Source: Tetrahymena elliotti 4EA
Lineage: Eukaryota > Ciliophora > Oligohymenophorea > Hymenostomatida > Tetrahymenidae
DNA length: 64,000 nt
Assembly (NCBI GenBank): GCA_000231825.2
Contig: JH720303.1
Coordinates: 62,001 to 126,000, forward strand
Reading direction: 5' to 3'
The notes below the pieces were generated by a model. It was not told the origin of the DNA. It saw nothing but the letters and a program-made list of their open reading frames with translations, and did not search any database. Positions 25,877 to 40,100 of this stretch are shown here, one piece after another (the stretch's first letter is position 1; every line of letters begins with the position of its first letter). The position numbers and the translations under genes were made by a program.

Positions 25877-27442
25877 TTGATTATTTTCAAGAAATTTTTT
25901 AATTATTTACAAGTTTTTATGAGAAATTTATTATTTTAATATTTGATTTCTAACGTTATGGATTAAGCTTAATTCAAGAAAATCCCTTTTAAGTTGAAAA
26001 TGAATTTAATTAATATTGAATAGCCATTACTTATTTAAATTAAAAAGTGACAGAACTCATAAAAAAACCAATAGTATGTAAGAAATTATGTATTTAAATT
26101 AATATTCACTCATTAATAATTAACTTTAATCTCATATCTCAAAGAACCCACAAAACAGAATAGAATTAATTATAAAAGTATCGAATTTATTCCCAGACAT
26201 CCCTCCAAATATTGAGGTAAAATTTATAAAAATCTCAATCTACCACAACTACTGTTTCTAATTTTACAATGTTTAAATTCTGATCCATCCAGTGCTATTT
26301 CATATTTTTATTACATTAAATTTAAGATCTCAGTAAATTTTAACTATACAAACTTTTAAAAGATAAGTAAGCTCATACATTTATGTATTATTACATTTTT
26401 TTAAGATTATACTAAGAAGTAATAGAATTTATTTTTTCTCCTAAAATTATTCAAATATCAAAAAATGATCTATTCTAATATAACTTATCTATACGCACCT
26501 TTTTAAACCCTTTTAGCACCTCTAAAACTGTCATCTTTTAAAAACAAATTACCATTTCTAGTCCTATAAACAGGTAATAATAGCAACAATAATAACTTAA
26601 AAAATCAAAACAAGTAAAGCCCTTTTAAGTGATTATCTAAGATTAAAAAATATTTCCCAAAATTAGATGTATTTCTTAACTCTGTTTGAAATCGAAGAAT
26701 ATAATACTTCAATAAAATCAGATATTAATTATATAAATGCAGTATTGGATAAAAATAAATTCTATTTTTGTTTAGAAAAATATTTTTTCATGGGTAAATC
26801 ATAAAAAATTTTGAATTTTTGTGGAAAAATATTAGAACTTTTTGAGTCTTTTACTAGATATTTATATAAAGCTTTGCTTTTTGTTAATTGAATTTTCTTG
26901 AAAATCAATTACTCGTTATAGATGAGGTTTTTGGAAAATAAATTTGACTATAAAAATAAAAAATGTAATTCTTCAAAATAAATTAAAATAGCAGGAGACA
27001 GTTTATTACTTCCAATCAAAAATAATTATTGATTAATCAAAGTTTTCAGGTTTAATTCGAATTTTTAGTCCTTTGTAATAAATATTTTTCTATTAGCACA
27101 CTAAATTAGAATTTAGATAACAACTTATTTAATTGATTATATGTAAATGTGTAATCTTTGTTTAATTAAATCATACTAATCAATTATTATTTTACTTTTA
27201 AATAAGCTGCGTTTAATTTAAATTTATTTTATTTTATTAACTTTTAATCATTATATCTTAAATTAAATGAAAAGCGTTTTTTCCATCATTTTTATCCATT
27301 TATTTTTTTCAAACAAATCTTTTTTCTGTCATATTCTTTCATTTATTTACTCTTTTTAACATCGATTTTGTGGATTTAATAAATATTATTAATCTTTATT
27401 TCTAACAATAAATCTGATTAATATATAGATACTATAGACAAA
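25877..27442. other. Divergent intergenic region
   Basis: About 1.57 kb between divergent genes. AT-rich; no exon, RNA gene or clear regulatory motif recognised. Confidence 0.6.
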
Positions 27443-29893
27443 ATGAAGAGTAGTTTAATCTACTTTTATAATAATAACAACAATTTAGTTAATCTTTTAG
27501 AAAATAAGAAACAATATGAAAAGCATAAAACAGAGCTTGAAAATATTAAAAACTCATAAAATAATGGCATCAGTTAAGGAGTATCGCCTGAAAAGAAATT
27601 TAATGATTTTCATGATACGATGAGAGGAGTATTTGCATAATCGAGGGAGTTTAACTCTCGCTAAAAGATATAAAATATTCTTTAGGATAATCTTAAAATT
27701 ATTAATAAACTGTAGGATATATCTAAGGGAGAGCCTGATTCTATTGCCCGTATGTTTATTGATTAAAAGCCTAAATTGAAGAAAAAAAAGAGAACGAAGT
27801 CGCGCATGCTTAGAGAAGAAATTTAAACTATTTCTCAATTATTAGAGCAAGAAGAAAAATCAAAAGATATATTTTAGTATGCTAATACTCAAGGCTCCTA
27901 AGAACCTTAAAACTATTAAGATATCTTCTACCCTTAATAAGATTACACCTTTAGTATGACAAACAGTAAAAAGCAAAACACCTCTAAAATGAATCCAAAT
28001 GCCTCTATCTTTCGTAAATCGTTGAATAGTGAATTTAGAAAGGAAGAATAACGTTAAATAGCATAATAAAATATCAATTTAATTAATAAGATCGTTAATG
28101 CCTAAGGAAATATCAACCACAAAGATTTTGAAAAAGAATTTCGTCAAACCTAAAAATATAAAAAAAATGTTCGTAAATATTCCAAATCAAGAGCATAATT
28201 CTTAAATAACTATTTAGATACTAAAATAATACGTTCAAACAGTTTTGGTATTGAATCAACAAAGGCTAAGAAAAAAATTAATCTAACTAATAACCTCTCT
28301 TTTCAATAATCTCCTCTTACAAACCAACAAACGCAAAGTAAAGATGATACAATCTGCCCTTAGTTTAAAAATGAATTAATTTAAATTAAATTTGAAAAAC
28401 ACGATAACAACTAATAAAATGACTAATACATTACTTCAGAATTTAATATTTCTGATTCAAATAGCAAACTTTCTCATAGAACATAAAAAAATATTTTAGC
28501 TAGAACAGAGCCAGATGAAAAAGATAAATTTATCTTATAAAAGGATTTCAAAACTTAGTCTATTCATAATTTTAGTTATCAAAGCAAGAAAAGATCTCAT
28601 TCATTAAGAATAGGAGCAGCTAATAGCTCTAATTCTTCTTATATCTAATCAAAAACATAACAAGATGATTAAATGTATAAGCCAATTTCAACAAAAAGCA
28701 ATTATTAATCAAACATTAAAGATTAACACAAATAAATATAAATTAAATTTAAAGAATAAACTTAAAAAAGAGGTTAAAATTTATTCAAAATCAAACCACC
28801 AAGGTCTGTTTCTGTCTATTCAAACTATAAAGAAAATATGCATGTATAAAATTAAGTGTCTCCGATATCAAATTTTAGGAATAATAGGATTCTATCTCCT
28901 CAAGGGTATAAGTTTAGATCTCATAACTTGCACATTAAAAGACCTCTTTCTTAGCTAGATAATAGTACTCAGTAAAACATTAACAGCTCATTAACAAATA
29001 ATAGTTTTATGATCTAAAAGTCACTTTCTTTAATTGAATCAGAATATGAAGATAAGTTAGAATCATATAATGAAGTTGAGTTTGGAAATCTAAAGAAAGC
29101 TCTTGAATAAAAAAAGAATATAGAGCAAAAGCAATTACAAATTCTTGACTAAAATTTCATAACAAAAGACAACTGGAAGCAGTAAAAAACCCCCTTATCT
29201 TAAAAGAGTAATAATTTTGATTTGAATTCAAAGATAAGTAATTCTAGCTAGAAGAGGTCAGAAGTAAAAAAGCAAAAAACTTAAAATTTGAACATTTAAA
29301 ATTAGCAAAAAAATAAGGAAAATATTAGTGAAGAAGAAATAACTTTAAAGACTAGAGAAACCCTTGAAGAACCAAGCTAAAATCCAAGCATATTTTAGTA
29401 AACTAATTTTGAGTAAAATCAAAAAAATAAAGCTACAAAAGAAAATCAATAATAAAACTGCAAAGATTTTCACTTACAGCTGAATGATATTGCTTTAAAA
29501 AGCCCTAATTAAATTTCTTAAGAAGGTGATTTAGAAGTCTAATAAAACCAAGATTTTTAAAAAATTTCAAGTCTAGAAGAAAAAGAAAAATATCTTTTAA
29601 TTAACACTAAACAAAGATTTTTCAAGCCCACTATTTAAAAAACTTAACCATATCAGATAGATAGTACTTCTTTAAAAGCCTTAATCAACTTTCACACAGA
29701 ACCAATTCCAGATATTTTACTATAGCAGTGCATAGATAAAAATAATCATTAAAGTAACAACAATAAATATTTAAAAGTAAAAAAAGGAATAAGCACTACA
29801 ATGTATATGAATGGAAATCAAAATTAACTATTTAAGAGAGATTCATCTCAACAAAATAGAAAATATACCTCCCCAGCAAAAAAACTATTTTGA
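27443..29893 (+). CDS. Long protein with two CFAP97-like repeats
   Basis: Single uninterrupted ciliate-code frame, ATG 27443 to TGA 29891-29893, 816 residues. Two N-terminal segments have the same plan. The first (about residues 67-115) contains SRQKIQNILQDNLKIINKLQ. The second (about 200-250) contains EEQRQIAQQNINLINKI followed by DFEKEFRQTQKYKKNVRKYS. The second matches the Hmw_CFAP97 pattern (ReqreI...N..Ll.rI...W/F-E-x-x-x-K-x-x-x-Y-x-x-N-x-x-x-Y) well and the first only partly. The remaining 560 residues are S/Q/N/K-rich and probably disordered. A ciliary role is inferred from the family. No intron is needed; a 47-codon frame at 30227 downstream is separate. Confidence 0.75.
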
Positions 29894-30741
29894 TAAATAA
29901 TTTTTAATTGAATAATACATTCTAAATTATTTTAATCAATAATAAATACATCAAGAATTAAAATTAAAAAAAATTTGTTTTTAAATAATGTCTCATTAAA
30001 TATTTAAAAGTCTTCACTATTTTACATCATAAAATATTTCATTCATTTCTTATAATTTTTAATTAAAAAAATTATACTTCATTTTCAAAATTATTTTTAT
30101 TTTTCATTAAAAAATTTTTTGTTATTTCTTAATATTGTCAAAGAATTAAAACATTTGAAATATTAACTTCAAAAAATGATGCTTTATTTATTTTAAATTA
30201 ATTTTATAATTGACAAACATGTTAAAATGAATTAAACTTAGCATAAAAAAAAGAAGAAATTTGAAGAAATCAAAAAGATATATTAAAGAAATGAGATTTA
30301 GTATTTAAAAGGAAGAAATAACACAGAAATTAGTAAAAAAAGCATGAATAATTAAAGATACATGGGTTGATTTATTCTTTAATTGCAAATATAAATTTTT
30401 GATAGACCTTTTAATTTATAAAATTATTTTTTCAACAAAACAAGTAATTTTGATTTTTTTAATAAATTTTAAACTTTTTTTATGAATTAAAATTAAATTT
30501 TTGAAAAATAGAATTTTAGCAAAAGATATGCAATTGCTTACAACAAGGATGAGATCAATTATTTGATAAATTAAATTATTATTGATAGATAATTCAAAAA
30601 TTAATAGAAGTTGTTTAATGAGTAGAAAATCAATACTAATTCGTTAAAATTATTCATTCAATAAAATTAAACAAGTAGCACTTTTCAAGAAATTACTTTC
30701 TTAAGTATTCTATATAGTGAAAATAATAAATAAAATTCAGA
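29894..30741. other. Intergenic, with a 47-codon ORF
   Basis: AT-rich spacer between tandem genes. One short frame at 30227-30370 (MNQTQHKKKKKFEEIKKIYQ..., stop TGA) is basic and could be a small protein or chance; I do not assign it. Confidence 0.4.
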
Positions 30742-33492
30742 ATGGGAAATACTAAAAGTGAGATAGTTTATTCTGTTCCAATCAGCGATAAAGTTCCTGG
30801 AGAATCTTGCATTTATAGACACCCTTTATGCAAAGATAGTTTAGTTATTACTCCACACTATGAAATATAAACTATGTAAGATGCTATTTTAAAAACATTC
30901 ACTAGATTTGAACATAGATAATGCTTAGGGACAAGATTGTTACCTAATTCTTCAGGATTATTAGCAACTTAAGGATTCGTTTCCAATTAAAATGGATAAG
31001 AGATTGTAAGAAATCCGTCTCAAACATAATTAAAGCCTAATTAGATTCATACTGCTTATTAATAAATGGATGATTTAAATTGTTGTGGTGGAGGCGGCTA
31101 CATGGTCACTAATTAAACAAATATTGAATTAAATTTAGCTAATTAAGCTCACACTTTACAAAAAACTAATCTAACTTAAGGAAATTAATAGTATTTTAGT
31201 GTATCTAGAAATAACGGACTGGGTAATACTAAACCACTAGGTCAATATTATGATTAGATAAACAGTGAAAGTAATTCTAACACAAGCATATAAAATATTG
31301 TTTATTAGTAAGATTTTGGAGGTGCTAAGACTGAATTAGAAAGGTAAAAAAGAATATAGCAAATACAACTGTCAACTAATCTATCTTTTACTGAGAAATA
31401 AACTCTCATTGATATAGAAAATAAGAAATTTGAGCTATAAAAGGCTTCTATATTAACAAACGGTAAGAGTAATTTGTTGGGTAGTAAATAAATGGCAAAA
31501 GGAGGAGAGTATTGCTGGAAAACATATAAAGATCTTTTCAATACTGTAAAAAACTTAGCTACAGGAATAAAGTCGCTTTCATTAGCTGAATAGAATGATG
31601 AACAGGAAAAATAAACTCTTGAATTGGTAGGCATATGGTCAAGAAGTAGAGAGGAATGGGTAATGATAGATTGTGCTAATGTACTATATAATTATGTCAC
31701 TGTTCCAATTCCTGAACAAATACACGCTTCAGATTTATCATTTATTCTTGAAGATACACAGCTATCTTCTATTTTTTGTGGTAGAAATGAGCTTGAAAAG
31801 CTATATAGAATGATAAGAACTTCATAAAAAACTTAAGTTGTAATGTCATTAGGGAATCTGTAAAATATAATTTGCTTTGATGAATTTATACCTGCAACCT
31901 TGTAAAAGTTTTTCACAGATTAAATTGGATTAAATGTAATTACTCTGAAGTTTGTTATAGATAAGGGGGCTCAAATACCAACTATCCCACTACCAAAAAT
32001 ATCACCTGATAATATAATATCTTTTTGCTATACAACGAGACAAGATAATGGAAAACCAATTGCAGCTATGCTTAGTCATAGAAATTTTGTTAGCTTTTTA
32101 GCAAGTGTTTGGAATATTTCACATTTAAAACCATAACAAGATGATGTTTATTTAAGCTATCTTCCACTAAGTCATATTTATGAGAAGGTATCCGTTTTTG
32201 CTGCTTTATATGCAGGAGCATCAATAGGATTTTATAGTGGAGAAATCTCTACATTAATAGATGATATTTTTGTACTTCGCCCAACAATATTTTGCTCAGT
32301 CCCATCCTTTTATAATAAGCTTTACTCAACTGTATAGGATAAATACTTTAAAAAAACAGAAGGTGTTGAAAGATGGATCAATGAAAAAGCTTTAGAACAG
32401 AAGCTTTAAGCACATAGATAGTCTCCAACAGCTGATGTTACTCATGCCTTTTATGACAATGTTATTTTTAAGAGCTTCAGAGATTCTTTAGGAGGGCGCC
32501 TTAGATTAGCATTTTCTTCTTCGGCTCCTTTGTTTTCGCATGTTCATTAGACACTGAAATTAGTTTATGGAGTTCCTATTGTTTAGGCGTAAATTTATTT
32601 TTAAGCAAAAAGACAAAAACTAATTTATCTTTTAAAAAATTAATCTAGATATGGATGCACATAGTCTACAGGATTAGCTCTTATAACAAATGCTTTGGAT
32701 TCTTCTGAGGGCCATGTAGGAGGACCTACTCTCAATACAGGTGTTTATTTTTTATATAAAAATTTTCGTAAAAATAATCTAATAAAAAAAGAATTTAAAA
32801 TAATTGATGTACTTGAATTGGGATATACAAACGATGATATAGATGAGACAGGTTAAAAAATTATTCGTGGTGAGCTATGTCTAAGAGGCCCAGGTATATT
32901 TGAAGGCTATTTTAGAGAATAAGAATAAACTTCGAAAGAAATTGATAAGAATGGGTGGTTGCATACAGGAGATATAGTTCAGCTTACACCTAACGGATCA
33001 ATTAAGATTATAGGTAAAATATTTAAATAATAAGTATAAATATTAAACAATAATAAAGATAATAAAAAGAATATTTTTAAGATGCCTTAAGGAGAGTATG
33101 TAAGTCCAGAAAAACTTGAAAGAATCTATTAGCAATTAAGCTCAATTACAGATATCTGCATTTATGGCTCACCAATCTAGAAATATTTAGTAGCTGTGGT
33201 TGTCCCTAAAAAAGATGTTGTGGATTAGGTAGCTAAGGAATACGGTCTTCCTACATCTTCTTACATATAAAACTGTAGACATCCTCAAGTAAAAGTAGAT
33301 ATTATTTCTGATATACAAAAATTAGCCTAAAAACAAAAGCTGTTTTCCTATGAAATTGTATAAAAGATTCATATAGAAACCACTCCCTTCTCGATACTGG
33401 GATTAGTTACTCCTAGTAACTAGCTTAAAAGATAGTAGGCATATAAACTATTTAAACAAGGGATAGACAGTCTATATGAATTCGATAATTGA
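30742..33492 (+). CDS. Long-chain acyl-CoA synthetase-like protein, probably catalytically impaired
   Basis: Four exons, 30742-32588, 32649-32740, 32792-33013 and 33059-33492, with phases 2, 1, 1; 864 residues. The overall fold is ACSL: YLPLSHIYEKVSVFAALYAG, SVPSFYNKLYSTVQDKYF, LRLAFSSSAPL, LHTGDIV, KMPQGEYVSPEKLE. Key sites deviate. The ATP/AMP loop, normally YTSGTTGxPKGxMLTH, reads YTTRQDNGKPIAAMLSH (430-446), with the glycine-rich core gone and one residue added. The YGxTE motif is YGCTQ (617-621), with the Mg-binding Glu replaced by Gln through TAG. DRKK is DNKK (721-724). An N-terminal region of about 240 residues before the usual start of homology carries MGNTKSE, a possible N-myristoylation signal, and a CCGGGG cluster. 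Family members make acyl-CoA from fatty acids. Whether this one does is doubtful; it may be a regulatory pseudoenzyme at membranes. Confidence 0.88.
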
Positions 33493-34138
33493 TTTTTGCA
33501 TTCAAATTAAAAATAAAATTTTTTCAAAAAAAAATAATCAACTAATTAAACATAAATTAACTTTATAATAAAAAAAATTAAACAAACTTAACAATTTAAA
33601 CTTTATTTTGTAAAACTATGTAAATATATTTTAATTCTATATAAATGCGTTTGAACATTTTTGCTTTACAATTTATTATCAAATAAAAAATATAATTTTA
33701 AATCACATGGATTCTCAAACATGATCGTACTTTTCAAAACATATTTTTTCAAAGTTTTTGGTCCGTTCAAATTTTTTGAATTAAAAATATTTGAGCTAAA
33801 AGCAATTAAAAATAAGATTATTTCTAATTAATATAGAATAAATAAACTAAAACATAAAAATATTTTCAGTACTAAAATAGTGTTTTGATTTGAGTAAAAA
33901 ACTAAATTTGATTGATGAAATCTTTACTTTATTTAAATAATAAGTGAAATGATAATATAAGAGTTTTAAAAAAATAAAACTTATTATTAAATTATTTACA
34001 ATATGGATGGAAAATATAATTTATTTTAAAAATTTTATTTAAACAAAATATTTTAAGGGGAGGATATTTTATTTATTTACATTATTAACGCATACTATGT
34101 CTTTCTGAGTTAAAAAATCTCCAAAATAGAAGTGAATT
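33493..34138. other. Convergent intergenic region
   Basis: AT-rich 3' flank shared by two convergent genes; nothing else recognised. Confidence 0.65.
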
Positions 34139-37100
34139 TCACTTACTTTTAAGTATACCATGCTTAATGAGCCAGTATTTTAATTCTTTCTTTTTAGTCA
34201 CAATAGCCTCTGGGAAATACATTTTATAAACAGTACGGAAATAGATGTAATCTTTTTTTAACCTACCAAGAATAAGGAATTCATTAATGACAATATAAAT
34301 GATCAGCATAAGTACACCAGCAATTATTACAAGAATAGTACAGAACATTGCTATTGATGATATATTGGAAGAAATGTCAGATTACCATGTGTTCATGATT
34401 TGATTGTTAAATGTATCTGCATAGTAAACGCCTCTAGAGTATGAAATAATATCACTTAAAATATTAGTGCTGATTGTGGCAGATTTAAGTGTTTATAAAG
34501 TTTGAAAACTACTAACAAATTCAGTGAATTTAGTTCCAAAAATATTCAAACCGTTATTAAGAGCATTTTGAAGTATGGCTGAGCAATCTGATATTTCCAG
34601 TTTAGAAAGAATAGTTGGTGCTATTTAAGAATTACATGCAGTAGTTTTATAGACTTCATTATACATAGAATTATAAGAGTAACTTGATAAGCTGTTTAAA
34701 ACTACGTCTTACTTAATATTAAAGAATTTTTATACATAAAGAGATGCATATTAATAAAGAAAGTTTTAATAGAATCCAGGATCAATAAAATTTTCTTTAA
34801 CACTAATTATCATGATTAAATCAAGAGTTATAGGATTTACTATAGTTTATCCATCTTCTTTCATCATTTATAGAGTATTTTAGTTCATGTAAACTTACAA
34901 AACGTAAACACAACTGAAGCAAATAAGACATATCATAAAAATCACGTAATATACTACAATCTTTATCTTAAGTTCTTTTAAGAAATTGCTTTCCTCAATT
35001 TACTTTGTTTTCTTTACCATTGCATTGTCTTCAGATGCTTCAAGTTATAAATCAGATACCTTGAGAAGAGCTGCTGCAATTTTTGGATTTTGATTAGAGA
35101 TTCTAGTAATATCCATAGTAGTTCTTGTATGATCTGATTTAATGTGTGGAGTTTAAACATTATTTTGTAAGTTGCTACCTTATTAAATTTATTAATTATT
35201 ACTAAGAACATCTTCTTCTTTTTCCTGATATTCAGATTCTACAAGAAGTTAGTTTGTAATTGGCATATATGCGCGACTATAGTATTCATCTTTATCAACT
35301 GCATAGCTAAATTAGTATAATATGATTTAATAATAGTGAGTGATTTTCTTAACATCAACCAAATCAATCTTCATAAAACCTTCAAAAATAGATAAAAAAC
35401 TATCGCATATTTACTTTGTAAGTTTCCACATAAATAAAAATGATATCCCTACAAGACTGCTTAAAACTATAGTTATGATTACAATAAATGATGTTATCTA
35501 TGATATTGTATCTGACACTGTTTGAAAAGAACTTTCACCCAAATTATAAATATCATTATTCAAATATGGAATAGCATTTTTCCTAATTTAATAAATAATA
35601 ATTGAAATCAATCATAATATTTTTATTTTTTTTATTATTAAATAGAGACCATCAAATTATTTTCATCAATTTTTTCTTTTAGAATTATCAATATTTTATT
35701 GTGAATGCTTAATTTCATATTCAAGCAGTTTATAATGTTAAGCTTACTTAAAATTATCATAAATCATTTTTAGTGTGTTTAAAATTGAGTTTACTTTAAA
35801 AAAAAGATTTATAAAAGCATTATTTTGTGAATTTGATAAATATCAAATTTTGTTTAGATTAAATAAAAGAAAATTGCTTAAAAATTATGGTTGAAATGAA
35901 AAAGTTTTGTAAAATCTATTAAAATCAATCTAAGCAGGGAAATATTTTACCTTATAAAATCAACGTAGACAGAAGATGTGGTGATTGAAGCAGATTACGT
36001 AGTATACATTGAGTTATTTAACTCATTAATATGATAAACATATTACTAAAACATGTCAAAAACATCATAGGTGTAATTTCCAAAGCCTGAGGAATCAGTT
36101 ACTAAAGGAGCTGTAACATTATTCTATGAAATTCCAAATAGTGTTTCCTAAAAACTATTTTGCATGGTAACATTTTGAAAATATCCAGTAATGTTGGTAA
36201 ATACTTAGTTTATTTCATTTTAAAAACCAACTTAATTTTTATAATAGGTATTTTACAGGATAGTATTAGTAAAGTTTCCACTGTTTAAAATGACTTAGTT
36301 GAGCACAACATCGTAACCAATTAGAACATTTAGATTCCAATATTTTACAAGCTAGACAATTGAAGTCTTTAGATAAAAATAACGTTAATGATAGAAAATA
36401 AATAAACAATTTATAAAAAATTACATAATCTCTAACTGTGTTGAAAAAATTATTGACTCCAACAAAATAACTTAGAATGTTGAACAATAAAATAAAGAAA
36501 AAGAAGAGTCTCGTAAATAATTGTAGCTAAAAGATACTTTTCAGTTCTTCTTTAGGCTAGTGAATATCTTCTTTAATAAAAATATTATCTACAGAACTCA
36601 AGTTAAAAGTTACACTACCTTGCTTTTTCTCAAAATCTTTTTGGATATCTTTTAAGTTTTCATCTTATTTTTCTGAATCGAAATTATCAAGTTGATAACC
36701 CATACCATTTTCTTTAATTTAAATTTAATTATTTTGTTTTGAATCTTAGACTTCAATAGTTAAATCTTAAAAGCTGTTGTTGCCTGCAGAAACATTTGAA
36801 TTTTAAGGAGCTAATGTATTTCTTAAATTGTTGAGTAGAGCATTTTTATTAATGAAAAATTTTGACTAATTATTAGGAATATCTAGGTTTGTTGATGCTG
36901 GCCCTTTGATATTTAATTATAATCCTGTAATATCAATACCCTCTTTAATATCAGAAAACTATTTTGATAAAGATACTTCAAATTCCTTATTTTTTTACTA
37001 AACCTATTGAAGAGCATTTATTTTATGGAATTTTATTTCTTCCAAATTATGAATCTTCATAATTCCAATTTTTTTCGAACCTACTTTCTTAAATTTTGTA

Positions 37101-40100
37101 GTGCAAACAAGTTTTAATTATCTTGATTTTTTTCTTCTAATATGAAGTGTGTACGCATCTTTAATAAGCTGATAAAATGCTTTATCTCTCAAATATTAAG
37201 GATCAGATTCTTCTCTGGATACTATGATCCTATCAGTTTATGTTTCATGTTTTTTGTATGAGTTTAAATTTGTTTAGCTTTCCTTCAGAGTTAAAGCACT
37301 GTTATTAGTGTATGTTTTCTATCTGCTTGTCATATCATGCTTACTTGTACCCATCTCAGTGTATTTACGTTTTTCTGATTTTTCATCATATTTTTTTAAG
37401 CGGCTTTATGACATAGTATAATAACTCTACATAATTTATGTAATATTATAAGGTATTCTAGCTACTAATCTTACTTATTCACCTTTTTCTAATCTTTCAT
37501 CTATCTTTTTATTTCCATGCTCATCTAAATTATCTAACCCAAAATCTGTTTCTAAATCATCATCATCATCTTCACTGCTTTCTTCTTTATCGGATTTTGC
37601 TTTACCATCTTCATCTTCTTCTTATTACTGATGTTATTTTTTAAATTAAAAAATTTTTTTTATTTCTTTAAAAATTGTTGAAAAATCTTTATAATTTTTT
37701 TTATCTTCAAAAAATATTTAAATTAATTTTGAATAAAGGCAGCTAAATAAACATTTGAGCTAATTAAAGATTGCATGAATTCAATATAATGATGATTACC
37801 AATTAATGGAGAGTCTTTCTTTTAATAGAATAAGTTGCCTTCTCCATTTATTTTTTGATAAGCTCCTATTGTTTTTCATCTAATTAATCCTATATTTCTA
37901 GCAAAGAGCTCTATCTAGCAGTTGAGCTCACATTAGAAGCTTATTGTGTAAATTACTTTTTGAATGCTTCTAAATGCTTTGGGGAAGGAATAACTTAGTC
38001 TTCAAGTGATTCTTTATATTTATTTTTAAAATCAAGTAGCTATGCAGCAGAATCATCTTATGTAAGAGTCTGACCTATTTTAGAAGCCTTTTGATCATTC
38101 ATTTTTAATAAGGGACTTTAAGAATTACTTTTATCTTTCAAGTCTGATAAATTTGGCACATTATGTTATATTTTGTATTAGTTTTCATTTTAAGTATTCT
38201 ATTGATCAGTGTTTTATTTATGATCTTCATTTTCTATTTTTTCACCATTTTATTATGCAGAAAGTGCTGCTTTTTTAGCTGCTAAAGTTTATTGAGCTAA
38301 AGATTTTTTTCTTTTTGCCATATTTTTCAACTTATCTAAAGCAGCGGAATTATTATTCTATTTAGTTTCATTTGTAAATCTATTTTTAAATATATTTGCT
38401 ATGTCACCTAATTAAGCTTTTTTAGGAATAATTCCAAAGTTTTATTAATCTTCAATAGTTAAAAATTAAAACAATCTAGAAAATTTCATCAATTTAGGAA
38501 CAACGAGGAGCAAATTCAATACCATACCATTAGACAATATATTTGCTGCTGAAATTTTATTATCAGCTATGCTTTTTCCTCCATTATTTTACATTTCTTT
38601 TCTTAATTTTAAGTTTGCTAACTAAATCATCTACTGTCTGTAAAGTTCGGAATCTATCATGAAATATTCATATAATACTTAGGACATTGAATCTACCTCC
38701 CAGTCATCATTAAAAATAATATAATTTAACTTTGAACCTGCAGGATTCAATATAGGCCTAATTAGACAAACAAATTCTGTTATTCCTTGCAAATTTACAA
38801 ATAATTTTAAAAACTTCCAACCAGAAAAGACATTTCCCTTTTTCTGAACACAGAAAATTTTTTTTTAAGAGTAAATAATCTAATTAATTTATTTAAAAAT
38901 TAGTAAAATTATTATTAGAAATAAGTTTTTTTATATTAAATTTACCTTAGATTTTCCTGTTGAAATATAGTTAGATGTATACCTAGGGTGTAAAATTGCA
39001 AAAGATTTAGGCATTAAGTCTGTCACATATACATGATTCTCTAATTCATAGCGGTTGAAACCAAATGTGGTCAATACAGGCTTATTAACCTTTATGATTT
39101 TACCCAAGTTATCACTCCCGACTCTAAAAACACATGACCTACGATCGAAAGCCATTTCTACTTTCTTTATCTTAATTTTGTCTTATTCATCCTTTGAATT
39201 GGAAACAACTGAGCCGATATCATCTTCAACTTGATCTGTTTAATATTCATCTATGAAAACTTCATTTTCATTAATAAATGTTCCTGTAAATTTTTCTAGG
39301 AGTTAGAGAAGAACTTTTTAGTTGAGAATATACAAATAGTACCAAGCATAATAAAATCTCCATTTTTTTCTATAATTTAAATAAAGTATAACACGTATCC
39401 ACATTTTTTTTATTTCATCTATATCCTCAAAAACTTTCTTGATTGCTTAGTTAAGCTCTTCTAAAACAATGACATTCTTCAACAACATATTCCAAAAATT
39501 TATATTTTGTAGAAGTATCTATTTAATCTTATATTTTATTCTGTCTATTTTTAATTCAATAGGTATCACATTTTCTACATTTAAAATACCTTTTTAATTA
39601 TTTTTATATTGATTAAAAAAATTTCATGATCATTTTAAAAAAGATTACCTTTGTAAGAGGTGACATTTTTCTTTCTGTTAAATTTATGGATATAATGTAT
39701 TAGCCTAAAGAGCCTGTATTAGTCAACTGGATATAAATACTTTTTTTTGAGGAATTAAATAACAATAAGAGAAAGACATGGATTTCTCAATTTGTTAAAG
39801 ATAAATTCAGAGTAGTCAATTAAAACTGTAAAGTTATTTGGATTTAACGAAATAAACTGTTCATACCAGCTTTTAACAATGAATTTACTAACAATGCTTT
39901 TATTTATTTAGATATAACATTTATCTAAATTAACATCTTTGACTTTTTTAGAGTCATGCAAAATTTTAGATTGGCAAAAACACTTTTACAAATTATTATC
40001 TACATGATTGCATGGATTATTTAAATGTTAAGAAATGATACCTTTAAAATACACTTCTTAAAACTAGGAATCAGATGATTCTAATAAAGTTTGAAGGTAA

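Noticed and set aside
31305..31634. 109-codon minus-strand ORF
   Set aside because: It is antisense to the conserved acyl-CoA synthetase-like coding sequence and open only because of base composition.
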